Source of the DNA: Vicugna pacos | Taxonomy: Eukaryota; Chordata; Mammalia; Artiodactyla; Camelidae | NCBI RefSeq assembly: GCF_048564905.1 | Contig: NC_133021.1 | Coordinates: 31,507,097-31,571,096, forward strand | Reading direction: 5' to 3' | DNA: 64,000 nt | Shown: piece after piece, positions 45,081 to 56,402 of the stretch | Layout of the letters: each line of letters begins with the position of its first letter | Numbering within the stretch: the stretch's first letter is position 1 | Notes under the pieces: model-generated | Told to the model about the DNA's origin: nothing | Seen by the model: only the letters and a program-made list of their open reading frames with translations | Databases searched by the model: none | Made by a program: the position numbers and the translations under genes

Positions 45081-47035
45081 TATGTTTTTAAAGTTTTCTC
45101 TGGAATCTTTCATAATTAAACAATTAAAAAGAAATCCAAAAAGCAAAAAAAAATCAGTTTCAAATCAGTTAAAATTATTCTCAGCAACGAATAACGGTAA
45201 ACTTGGCGGAGTAAAGAAAATGCCTTGTTTGACATGCCCCCCCATTTTGTTTAAATAAAATAAAGATCTAAGCTAAACTGGTACATCTGTTAGTTGGTGG
45301 TAGAGCAGCGTTTGCTGCAAATGAAGGTGGCTTGGGGTCGGAGTGTCTATGATGATTTGGTTTTGTTACCCAAATGCTTGGTCTCAGCTACGAGTAAACG
45401 TGGTGAGCGTTTCTGGGGACATGCCAGCTGGTACCGATTGCATTTCCTCTCCCTTCCCACTTCCATTCCACTCATTCATTTTCTGCAACCTTAGCGATGT
45501 CTTCTAGAGGACTTCTTGGCTGCCGTTTCTGAATCCAGAATGCTCACACCACGGCTGAAGCAGCATCCGAGAGCAGCTCCGAAGCTGATACCCCTGCTCC
45601 CAAGTCCCTCCTCTCTTTCTCCAGAGGATCCAGCCAAGACTGATTTTCACGGTAGTCCAGGCTCTCAGCCAGCAACTCTCTTTTCAGCCTGGTCTCCCAA
45701 ACTCCTTCAAGCACCTTACACACCTTGAAGCCAGACCATCTGTTCACCCTCAAACCTTTCAGTCAAGGGCTTTCCCCAACACAGTTCCCTCTGCCTGGAG
45801 TCGCCACCTTTTCCTCCAATGCTGATCTATGAAAATCCTGTCCATCTTTCCAAGCCCACCAACATTTGCAGATTCCTCTGGTGACATCCATCACTCGTGT
45901 CATTTGGGGGCAGAGCTGCAGATCCCTCTGGTGACATCCATCACTTGTGTCATTTAGGGGCAGAGCTGCAACCCACCACTCCAGCTCCACAGCAAGCTGG
46001 GTTAGAGGTCTTGCTAAACTTTCTCAGATGCAGAGACGGCACATCCCTTCACCCAACTCTCTTCATAGACAGCCCACCACGTGCCCGGCGCCCGGCGCCG
46101 CACTCAGCAGAGCCTTTGAACATAACTGGCACCTAAGTATTAACACCGACTTGAATGGATCAGTGTCGGGAGGGGGCCTGGGCACAAGAGTAGTAATCCT
46201 TTCCTCCCGTACACTGTACTTTTCAAAATATTTTCCTATCGTGTTATTTAGCTCTCAATATTCCAAATAACGACAATTAAGACCTTACAGCATGTTCTTC
46301 AAAGCTAAGCATGATTTCCAAAATCCGGGCCCCTTCCTTCGATCACTGCAGCTCCGGTGACTGCAATCTGATACTCGGAATGACCTCAGGACAAGTCAAA
46401 CTAAGCGCAGCCAGGGTCACTCTCCTCTTTTTCTGCTGATAGCCTATCTGCAGGTTCCAAGGTCTTGGGAATAAAACACCACGTTTGATCTCTCTGGATG
46501 TTCAGAAGCACCAGGCTCCCGATCCGGGCAGGCGTGTATTCAGAGCCCTGGGCCCCGCACCTGGGGCCCCTCCACCAGCCTCTGGCCTGGGCAGCGGGAA
46601 CTGGTGAACGAAAAGTAACCTCGGTTACCTACGCGCTCCCGATTCATAGCATGGAAATCAGCACCGCAAATGCCGCGAGAACATTCACGCTCACAGCCGT
46701 GAGGATCAGTAGGAAATCAAAGAGGGGAAAAAAATCAGTGTACTTTATAATGTTCAAATCAAAGAATAACTCACCTAGGGCTCAATGAGAATTCGCAGGA
46801 ATATCAATGGACTTGAGATTCCTGGCTCTGAGTGTACATCATGGTGGCTTAGCTAACGGTGTGGTGAGAACTACTGCACGTTTATAAAACCCAGCTCTAG
46901 GTCTGTCATTGCGAAAGAGCAGGTTTTTAAGAATCCAAAGTCAAAGGTGAACTAACTTACAAACAGCTGTATCTGACTCTTATCAGCTTGTTTTAGTTCA
47001 GATGGGGCTCAAAATGGAGCAGGTCTGTTTCCTCC
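45081..47035. other. Intergenic
   Basis: Unique sequence apart from the 50-bp tandem duplication at 45871-45970. Confidence 0.4.
45871..45970. repeat. 50-bp tandem duplication
   Basis: Copies 45871-45920 and 45921-45970, each from GAT(T/C)CCTCTGGTGACATCCA to CAGAGCTGCA, differ at three positions. Confidence 0.95.
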
Positions 47036-47037
47036 AC

Positions 47038-47147
47038 AGATTTCCTTCCCTTCCCTTCACTTCCCTTTGCTCCCCTTCCTTCCTTCCTTCCTTCCTTCCT
47101 TCCTTCCTTCCTTCTTTCTTTCTTTCCTCCTTCCTTCCTTCCTTTTT
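47038..47147. repeat. Polypyrimidine (CCTT)n tract
   Basis: CTTCC repeats giving way to CCTT/TTTC; over 100 bp of almost pure pyrimidine. Confidence 0.95.
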
Positions 47148-48061
47148 TCATTGTTTTCTACACTGTATTCTTTCCTACTTCCCTTTTTAAAAAATCAAAG
47201 TCTAGTTGATCACCACTGGGTTACCTCAATTTCCAGAAAGGAAAACATTTAAACTCTATAAATTATAGGTTGGAGAGCTCGAAGCTGACTTTATTTTGGA
47301 AAAAATAGGTATGAATGAATGAAACTATTCAAAAGACGGTTTGAGAGCTCTTGAAAAGGACGCACTTTGGCAAAGTCGTGTGTGCGGGAAGAGGTCTGAG
47401 GACTGAGGCTCGCGAGAGTCTGTGGGACAGGCATCAAGGGGGAGGCACAGGGTGACGAGGAGCCCCCGTGGGGCTGCGGGCTGGGTGGGCCATCCTGGGC
47501 TCTGACTCCTAGGAGGGTGCGTGCACAGGAGGCAGGAGCCTGAAAACCACGGGAAGCTGAGAGAGTGCTGGGAAGACATCCTCAAGGGTCAGGAGGCAGG
47601 AGGAGCAATACTGTGTGTGCTGACGTTGGCTCGGGTCCAAACCAGAGATGTGGATCCAAGCCTAGTCAGGCAGTTAGAGGGGGACCAATTTGTCAGCAGA
47701 GCCAGGGGCTGGTCACACACACATAATAATCCATTAACATGCCGAATTCTTCCCCTTGATTTGTGAGCTTGTGAACGGCAAAGGGCAATTTACTGCCTAA
47801 AGGATCAGTGATTATGCAGTGCTCAACTGAACTAATTTCACTTCTTTTTAGCGCCGTGTTTCTAGACTGGAGACCCAGATACCTTACAGGCACGGATTGA
47901 TTCTAATGTGCTCATCATGGATGAGGTGGAAAATGAGAAGGGAATGGGTGTTCAATTGCTTAATTACAGAATGCGTTGTCTGAACAAATCCAAGCAGGAA
48001 AGCTTTGATGAATAGATTGGTGTTAACTCTAAGGAGTGAATTTTGTGGTAATAAATGGCAT
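47148..48061. other. Intergenic, unique
   Basis: Nothing recognised. Confidence 0.35.
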
Positions 48062-48545
48062 TCTAAAACTCGTGGCCTTAAAAAACTAAAAACAGACTTA
48101 CCATATGATCCAGCAATCCCACTCCTGGACATATATCTGGGGGAAACTCCAATTCAAAAAGATACAAGCACCCCAATGTTCACAGCAGCACTTTTACAAC
48201 AGCCGAGACATGGAAGCAACCTGAACGCCCATCCACAGATGACTGGATAAAGAAGATGTGTTGTATGGAATGGAATGGACTTCCATTCACAACGGAATAC
48301 TATTCAGCCATAAAAAAGAATGAAATAATGCCATTTGCAGCAACATGGATGGACCTACAGATGATCACACTAAGTGAAGTAAGTCAGACAGAGAAAGACA
48401 AATATCATATGATATCACTTATATGTGGAATCTTAAAAAAATAATACAAATGAACTTATTTACACAACAGAAACAGACCCATGGACATAGAAAACAAACT
48501 TATGGTTACCAAAGGGGAAAGGAGGGGAGGGATAAATTAGGAGCA
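48062..48545 (+). mobile_element. L1 ORF2 C-terminal region
   Basis: Encodes LPYDPAIPLLDIYLGE and [20 protein letters not shown], the reverse-transcriptase protein tail. The 3' terminus is missing after gggagggataaattagga. Confidence 0.9.
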
Positions 48546-49025
48546 TGGGATTTGGAAGTCATAGTTCATCACCCAGAAGAAGGCACATGGCCAGGCTTTA
48601 TTTCTGTGGGGCGGGGAACTGCAGTCTTTCCTGGTGCCTGGCAGTGGAAGGAAGCTGGGTTTTGGGGTAGAATAATGTCCACCCCCAGAGGAAAGCTAGA
48701 ACTGAGACTGGGGTTCAGCAGGACAAAAAGCAGATATTACCATAAGAATCAGGCCTGGAATTTGCAGAAATCTGGGGAGTCCCTTGAACTTCCCACCAAG
48801 CGTGGACCAGCACGTTCAGACAGCACTGACATCGACAGAAAAGGAGAGTGGCTGACAAAAGTTGTCTATGAATCAGGAATCTGTACTTCCCATCATGCCC
48901 TGCACCCCTCCCTTAGGCAGGCACCCAGCCAGCAGCCCTTTGTGACTTTGCCGGGAGCCCCTTCACCTCCCTGTGAAGGAAATAAATCTTTGGGGTCAAA
49001 TGCTCAGCATAGTAGTCTCTTCTAG
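48546..49025 (+). other. Unassigned segment with AATAAA
   Basis: Replaces the expected L1 3' end. Ends near ggaaataaatctttgggg. Not recognised; may be an LTR or other insertion. Confidence 0.3.
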
Positions 49026-49694
49026 GAAACACGGGAGTGGGGGTGGGGGGCAGGGATGTGTTTTCAGTAGGAAGACGTTGTACAGAATCAGGCAGAAGGA
49101 AGAAACAGTCTTGGAGAGTCTGGAAGAATGATTTCTGCTTTATTGGAAGTGTCTGTTTTTTTTTTTTTATTGTGATTCACAAGTCTATCCAAAGTGGCGC
49201 TGGGATGGTTCGGATCTGAAATGCCGAGTTAACTCATGGGAGATGTTTTATACGTGTCTCCACTAGATGGCGTAAGGTGCTCACCTATTTTTGATCCCCA
49301 GGCCCTTGGGCTAAACAGGGGATCAAGAACTTGAAAGTCAAACACTGAGCAGGCAGTGGGTGGATATGAACTCCCCTGTCATTCTGAAATAATAATAAGG
49401 CACTTTCCTGTCATGACACTGCATAAGCATTCACCAACTGTCACCAGAGCAACTATGCAACGTTCCTCTCCAAAAACATTTGCACCATTACCTGTTAAAA
49501 ACTGTCGATTCTGACGTCCAATGCATAAAAGTCATGAATGCACAAGAGAGATTCAAGTCTAGGTATTATTCAGAAGTTGTACATATAAAACAGAAGATGT
49601 GGCTAATTTCTTACTAAACTCATCAGCCAATCAAGAAGTCAATTCACTGAATAGTCTCTATACGTGAGGCATGTTGTTCGCCTTTACAGGGCAC

Positions 49695-49892
49695 TTGAGG
49701 CAGAACGGGGCAGCGGTTAAAGCGTGGTCTGGGGGGCCAGACAGTGCGCGTTGTACTCTTAGTTTCCATCACGTATTAGCTATAATAACGAACTTGAGAA
49801 AGCCACTTAACCTGTCTGTGCCTCGGCCTCCTTATCTGCGAAATGGGAATAACAACACCTGCTTCGCAGGGTTATGCGAGGAGTCTTTGCGA
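49695..49892 (+). mobile_element. MIR SINE, well preserved
   Basis: gcggttaaagcgtggtctgg, gaaagccacttaacctgtct, atctgcgaaatgggaataac. Confidence 0.85.
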
Positions 49893-50671
49893 AGCTTTCT
49901 GAATATTGCTGGGACCGTAGGGCTGTACCAGGGTCAGTCCTCGCGTCATTGTTGTAACCTGATTCTTCACTTTACAAAGGAACTCACTGCACGGATCAGT
50001 GGAACAAAGTGATGGAGGGCTGATTAAGTGTAACTGGTGATGGTCCCTGCGGGAGGATCAAGGTCCTGTGAGAATGTGGAAGGTGTGGTTTCTGCCCCGA
50101 GGAATCTAGGAGTTTCACAGGAGAGGTGAGGTCACACAAGGAACTAAACCGCAGAGAAACCCAGGGGGAGACATCAGGGATCCTGATGGCCCGCAAAGGC
50201 GGACACGGCCTTTCAGTACAGCGCCCCGTGCTGGGGCGGGGCTCAGTGGGTGGGGGTAGGGGGAGCCTGCCTGAGGATCCGCCTGACCTTAGACTCTCAA
50301 ACGGCCTCGCGCACAGGTCTGGGCTCCAGAGAAGGATGGAGTGACTGAGCACGCAGGCCGGCGGCAGAGCATCCCTGCAGAGGGTGTGCGCCTGGACCAC
50401 CTCGCAGCCCAGGGGACGCCCGGCTGGTTTACTGGAGAGGCAGCAGGGAGCGGGGCCGGCAAGGCTGGGTCTGTTCTCAGCAGCCACCTCTCCTTCTTCC
50501 TGGCCATCAGGAGCCCAGTTTCACTCAAGGAGGCAACGTGTCCAGTTCCAGGGGGTGAGTCATGACTGCTCAGTACCTATCACGGTAGTCGGATGCGGCA
50601 GAGCCATCTGTGTGGCCTCCCCATCCCCCTTGGGATCCAGTTCCAGACAGCAGGACACAGGGGAAGGCGGG

Positions 50672-51143
50672 TGTATTAGTCAGCTCAGGCTGCTGTACCA
50701 AAACAACACAGACGGCGTGTCTTCAGTGACAGACATTTAGTTCTTACAGCACTGGAGGCTGGAAGACCAAGATCAAGGAGCGGGCTGATTCGGTTCCTGG
50801 TCTGGGCTGTCTTCTTGGCTTGCAGGCAGGCGTCTTCTCACTGTCCTCAAACGGTGCAGAGAGAAGTGGGGGGGAATCAGGTTTGTTTGCCTGTTTGTTT
50901 ATAATGGAGGTACTGGGGATTGAACCCAGGACCGTGTACATGCCAGGCACATGCTCTACCACTGAGCTATACCCTCCCTCCTCCTCTTCTTCCTATAAGA
51001 CACTATCATGGGAATGGCACTCTCATGACCTCATCCAATCCTCATCACCTCTCAAAGGCCTCATCTCCAAATACCATCACGTTGGGGTTTAGGGCTCCAA
51101 CAAGCAAATTCTGAGGAATACAAACATTCAGTCCATAACACAG
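50672..51143 (-). mobile_element. MLT1A-like solo LTR, split by a SINE
   Basis: gtattagtcagctcaggctg, actggaggctggaagaccaa, then after the SINE tctcatgacctcatccaatc and ccataacacag. Old fossil. Confidence 0.8.
50885..50985 (-). mobile_element. Camelid tRNA-Ala SINE inside the LTR
   Basis: aatggaggtactggggattg, ccactgagctataccctccc. Confidence 0.9.
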
Positions 51144-51284
51144 GTGATGACTGAGGACCAGTGGCCCCTCCCCTACCCCCAGCTCCCATTACTGATGGCT
51201 TGATGGAACTTGGGACCCAGCCAGCAGAGAGGAAAGAAGGCAAACAACACTAAATTGACTAAGAAAACAATAATACGATGGCTT

Positions 51285-51372
51285 TTTTGCTATACAGTAG
51301 ATCCTTGTTGTTTATTTTATATACAGTAGTGTGTATATGTTAATCCCAAATTTCCAGTTTATAATATGATTT
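51285..51372 (-). mobile_element. L1 3' UTR scrap
   Basis: tatacagtagatccttgttg, ttaatcccaaatttccag. Confidence 0.6.
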
Positions 51373-52235
51373 TTTAAAGACCCTATATGGGTGGTTTATC
51401 ATGACTAGGCAAGAGTAAATATTCCACGCAGGAGAACAGGGACTCAGTATGAAGATAACCTTGAGATCCAGGGAAAAAGGATTGCCTATTTGGGTTCAGC
51501 GAGTCTGCACCTGTGAGATTCAAACCCACTGCATGTGTTACATAGACCAAAGGCTTTCTTCCTCGCCAGCCAGGCACCGAGGCCATGAGCACCGGGGAAA
51601 GAACGTGATGACAGCTCTGTTGTTAAGTCTTGATTTCACGGAGTGCGATGTATCTCTTGGCATCAACCACAAAACCCACATATTGTTTAGCTGTAGCCGA
51701 AACCCTTCCAAAGACACACCTGTGGCTTTCGGCGAACTTCTCTGGACCTCTCCCAACATCTGTCCGGAAAGGATCTGGCAGGTCTTGGGGGAGAAAACAC
51801 ACACTGTAGGTCACCTGCAGGTTTTGCTGGTTTCTCTGTCTTAAATGCCTCAGACATTCGTATGGGGCACTGAGGCAGGCGGAACTGACCCCCTGTCCCA
51901 GACGCGGCGCCAGCAGACCCTCTGTGCCATTTCAAGTCTTCTGTGGTCCCAGGTTAGGTCCCGGGAGACGAGGGCCCCTCGAACAACTTGTCCGATTTAC
52001 AGCTGGTTGCTCCCTTTATGTGGCTGTATTCAGATCTCAGGTTTGAGAGATTCGCAGCTGTGTCTTTTGCTCATGTGAGAAGGTTAGACCACTTATATTT
52101 ATCAAGTAAAAATGCATTTTTAGAAGTTCTATTAACATGAAAGTTTTGTTCAAAAAAGCAAAAAAAATTGTGTGTTCCAACTACTCACTTCATAGTATTG
52201 ATAATGAGAGTGAATATGGGTCATTGAAATAGTCA
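51373..52235. other. Intergenic, unique
   Basis: Nothing recognised. Confidence 0.35.
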
Positions 52236-52385
52236 CGGGGGAGGGCAGAGCTCAGGGGTGGAGCGCGTGCTTAGCGTGCACAAAGTCCTGGGTTCAATCC
52301 CCAGCACTTCTACTAAAAATAAATAAATAAAAATAAATAAATAAAAAATAAATAACCCCCCAAAACAAAACAAAACAAAACAAAA
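52236..52385 (+). mobile_element. Camelid tRNA-Ala SINE with long A-rich tail
   Basis: cagagctcaggggtggagcg, gggttcaatccccagcactt, then (AAATA)n and (CAAAA)n. Confidence 0.9.
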
Positions 52386-53237
52386 AGCAAATGCAGTAAT
52401 TAAAACACTATTTGTTTACTAAAAAAAAACAAAGAAGAAGAAATTGGAAAGCGGCGCTCTCAGCTTCCTCTTTCACAGATCTTCTCTCTGGGTAATACCC
52501 AATGTCTGTCAACGAGGTGAACAGTGGGTATAAGCAGGCTCCTGAGACACGTGGGTTCCTTAAAGTCGTGAAGCCAAAGCCGAAAGGAATCCATTTTCTC
52601 CCAAATCTTTTCAGTTAAAAGCAAAAGACAAAAAAACCAAGTTGTAAGAAACTATAGCAATGATGCAGCGTCGTCTGGGGTCCAAGAGAAGCACAAGGTC
52701 ATCAAGGTAGGTGAACAGGTGAGAGCAAGGAGGTGAGAAAGGGCTGGCCCAGAATAGAACAATGGCTCACAGACACAGAAAGGATCGTGGGGCGAGGGAG
52801 GGCCTGGGGGGAGCCCAGAGGGTCGGAGAGGGCTCGAATCTCAGAGCAGCTGGATTTAGGAACAGGGGCCACCGGATGTAAATTCAAGGGAGAGGAAAAG
52901 AAACCAAGTGGACAGCCTGCCTTTCCCGCCTCAGTCTCTGCCCTGGCTACGCTGGCTGGGCCCACCCACTGGGGGACCAGCATAAAGCCTCTTACTCTAA
53001 TGAGTCCGATTCTAAAATTTGGAACACTTGGTCCATCCTTAAGCTACTCAGAGGAGACATTTTCTAGCCAGAGCCAGTGCAGAGGGCCTCCCGGACCCGG
53101 TACGGCAGCTCCCCTTCGTTCTTGTACTGAGAACCCCCCTGCTGAGCCCTGAGTCTTGTCCAGCTTTGAGGTTCTAGGAGTTCGGTGGTCCCAGACTGCA
53201 GACTCTCTCTGGACCCATGCGTGGGCTCCTGAGCATA
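52386..53237. other. Intergenic, unique
   Basis: Nothing recognised. Confidence 0.35.
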
Positions 53238-53772
53238 TAACCGGAGAAAACTCTAATTCCAAAAGATTCATGCACCCCCGTGTTCATGGCAGCACTGTTT
53301 ACAGTAGCCAAGACATGGAAGCAACCTAAATGTCCATCAACAGATACTTGGATAAAGAAGATATGGTATATACACACAATGGAATACTACTCAGTCACAA
53401 AAAGAAGGAAATAATGCCATTTGCAGTGATATGGATGGACTTAGAGATTATCACACTAAGTGAAGTAAGTCAGACAAAGACATCCTATGTGCAATCTAAA
53501 AAAATGGTACCAGTGAAATTACAGACATCGGGCACAAACGTACGGTTATCAAAGGGGAAAGATGGGAGGGATAAATTAGGAGTCTGGGATTAGCAGATAC
53601 TAACTACTCTATATAAAAAACAGATAAACAACAAGGTCTGGAACTATTTTCAATACATAGTAATAACAAATAATGAAAAACAATATATATGTATAACTGA
53701 ATCACTATGCTGTACACCAGAAACTAACACAACATTGTAAATCAACTGTACTTCAATAATAAAAAAAAAAAG
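53238..53772 (+). mobile_element. L1 3' end with poly(A)
   Basis: caacctaaatgtccatcaac, agtgaagtaagtcagacaaa, gctgtacaccagaaactaac, then poly(A). Confidence 0.9.
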
Positions 53773-54985
53773 ACATACGTTTGCAGATACTTCAGCCCCT
53801 TTTGAGAGGGAAAGTTAATTTTTTTCATCCATGTTATAATCCTAATATAAATCATTGTCTATGCTCATGAAGAGTTTTGGAAAGCTTTCATTGGGTTTTA
53901 TTGGTATGACAGCTACCTAGTTTTGAAAGACCATTCCTATGTGGTCACGCAGGTGCTCTGACATCACACAGAAGCCAAGGCTAGTACAGTTTGCAAATAC
54001 TGAAAAGTTGAGAAACTCTCAAGTCACGTAACCAGAGAGCGGCCAAGGTCGAAATATAGCCCAGCCCTCCTCTGCTCCAGCACGGCCAACTCAGGCCCCC
54101 CAACCCCCAGGCCTCCTGTCTCCTCATTCCATCCCTCAAATGCTCCTTCATGCCAACCACACACTCAGCACAGTGCTACAAAATAGCGGACGATGCCTGT
54201 CCCAAGAAACTTCTGATTCATTTGGTCAAAAGAGCCATAGGACAAAAGTAATGATGCACCAGCACCCCGAGAGCAGGATTGGAGAGCCCACCAGACAAGG
54301 AAAATAAAACTCACTTCTCTTGACTGTCTGACCTCTGCAGGAAACAGCCAGGAGGAACTGGGGCAAAGAGCTGACTTAAGTTCAAAAACAGAGCTGAGTA
54401 GGAGAGGGGTGAGGGGAAGAGAAAGACGAAGACGGGGTCCCAGTTCTGTTGGAGGATTGATGCTGTAACAACCGTAGCTTTTACTGTCCCCTTTAAAATA
54501 ACCTGGCTTTGTCCAAATTCAACTTTCAGTTCACAAGTAGGTCCTCCCCTTGGGCAGCGAGGGAGTGGGGGTGGGGAATAGGCAAATCTCGATTCCAGAA
54601 GATCTTGGACACCACCTCCTTAATGTTAAGCTGAGGAGAGGGTGTGCCTGTGTTTGTATGATGCAAAGTTTCTAAGTGCGCCTGGGGCGCCGGGAACATT
54701 TGTTCCATGGTTAGTAGGGAACAGAACATAAAAATCCTTTGACTGACTTCAAAGCTCTCCTTTGCCCATGCTTTTGTTGTAGAAGGCTTGCTGGACCAGC
54801 TGCTGTTGCTCCATGTTGGTTGTATTTTTTTTTTTGTTTAAATTAGTCAGTGGTTAAGGCTATTAAATGATTAATTGCTAACGACAATGATTTCCCTTTG
54901 ATTATTTCACCATGGCAACAACCCCTCCACCCTTAATGTCTTTGTTTAAACAATCAACATTTCAGCAAGAGTAAATAAAATATTT
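53773..54985. other. Intergenic, unique
   Basis: No gene seen. 54150-54260 may be a worn MIR/L2 scrap. Confidence 0.35.
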
Positions 54986-54989
54986 TAAA

Positions 54990-55265
54990 AATAGGTATCA
55001 CCACAAACTAAAACACCCACCTTTTCCTAGGTCTATATCCATGTATTTATATACATTTTTTTTACCTAATTACACTCATATATTCTTGATACGGCTTTGT
55101 GACCTGATACTTTCCCTTAGATTACACCGTAAACGTTTTTTATGTTTCCATAGACCTTCTGGTAATAGTTTCATAGCTGCGTAATATTCCACAGGATGGA
55201 CATTCCATCATTTGAGTTAACCCTTTCCCTGTTCTTGGCCACTAAGGTTGATGTCAACTTCTCCC
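54990..55265 (-). mobile_element. Old L1-like fragment
   Basis: gctgcgtaatattccacagg and ttggccactaaggttgatgt are worn versions of the L1 ORF2 tail. Confidence 0.5.
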
Positions 55266-55744
55266 TGTTACTCAGCTTAATGGGTTTAGCTGGCATTGTC
55301 ACAGAGACACTAAAACAAGTCTGTGAGGTGATTGTCTTTTGGAAGATGCAACAAGCAGCTCCAGCTCCTTGTGAGTCTAGCCGGTACGAAGATGGAGCCC
55401 AGACCCTAAAAAACCAGTGGGTGAATGGCTGGCAGGTAATAATTCTTCCTATGACAAGACGGAAATATCACCCATAGTTCGTAACTATGATAACAACGAC
55501 ATTCATTTTCATGACTAGCAACTAAAAATGTCAGAAATACTATGACGCGGTGCCAGTTCCAGCTTCTTTTCTGTCCCGTCATGCCAGACCCCACAAAAGG
55601 GGACGACACCGCTAGCACCGTCTGCGCCGGACTGCAAAGAAGCACCCCTTACCTGGGCCTGTAAGCATGGGTGCTGGATGCCAAGGGGACCCGGCTGTTC
55701 TCCCAGTTGGAGGACGGTCTCCTGCTGCCTTCAGGCTGGCAGCG

Positions 55745-55758
55745 GGGGGGGGGGGGGC
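55745..55758. repeat. Poly(G) run
   Basis: At least 13 consecutive G upstream of the ITIH5 CpG island. Confidence 0.9.
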
Positions 55759-55969
55759 CGCGGCATACATAGCGGGTGAGGGGTGGTATGCGTCAGCGGT
55801 GGGAGGGTGGCTTATGAGTGGGTATTTACAGAGGTGAAGGGTGGGGGGCCGTGTGGACCCTCCACAGACGGTCAGGCTGGCCCTTCCCTTGTCCTCTGGC
55901 GACAGGAAGGCAAAGAGTCCATGAAGAAGCGGGAGTGGAAGAAAGTGGTCCGGAGCGGGGAGGTGGAGG

Positions 55970-56312
55970 CAGGTGTCACAGGTGCGGCATGGGGGAGGCG
56001 TCTGTGGCGAAGGAGAGGGAGGGACGCGCCTGAAGGGCGGGCGGGGAGGGGACCGCGGGGCGAGCTGCGCGCCCCGGGGCACGGGCAAGGGGCGGGGTCT
56101 GAGGGGCGAGGGGGCGGGGTCAGAGGGGCGCGCGAGGCGTGGCCGGGGCGTGAGCTAGGCGGCCGGGGCCGTAGGGCGCCGGGAGAACGGGGGCCAGGGG
56201 CGGGGCCGGAGGGGCGCGGGAGGCAGGCCGCGCGCGTCCGCAGCCCAGAGCCCCGCGCTGTCCCCGCGCGTCCCGCCGCGTCCCACTGCCGCCGCCGCGT
56301 CCCGGCCCCACC
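55970..56312 (+). promoter_or_regulatory. ITIH5: ITIH5 CpG-island promoter and 5' UTR
   Basis: Very GC- and CpG-rich from about 55.97 to 56.46 kb, TATA-less, with a series of GC boxes (GGGGCGGGG or close) near 56090, 56113, 56200 and 56209. It covers ITIH5 exon 1. A broad Sp1-type promoter is inferred; it contrasts with the TATA-type, CpG-poor ITIH2 promoter. Confidence 0.75.
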
Positions 56313-56402
56313 ATGCTTCTGCTGCTCGGGCTGTGCTTGGCGCTGCCGCTCTCCGCGGGGTCGCTGGAAGAGGCGCGGGGCTGGAGGGACACTCCGGAGC
56401 AA
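56313..56402 (+). CDS. ITIH5: ITIH5 exon 1: signal peptide
   Basis: ATG in a good Kozak context (CCACCATGC). 30 codons: [30 protein letters not shown], donor gtaagt. The leucine-rich core and Ala-Gly cleavage region form a clear signal peptide. Confidence 0.95.

Noticed and set aside
48423-49025. 200-codon open frame on the + strand
   Set aside because: Starts inside L1 sequence and runs by chance into unassigned DNA; not a gene.
42842-55969. A further gene between ITIH2 and ITIH5
   Set aside because: No open frame here shows a known domain, splice-supported pattern or conserved peptide; most are repeat-derived or short chance frames.
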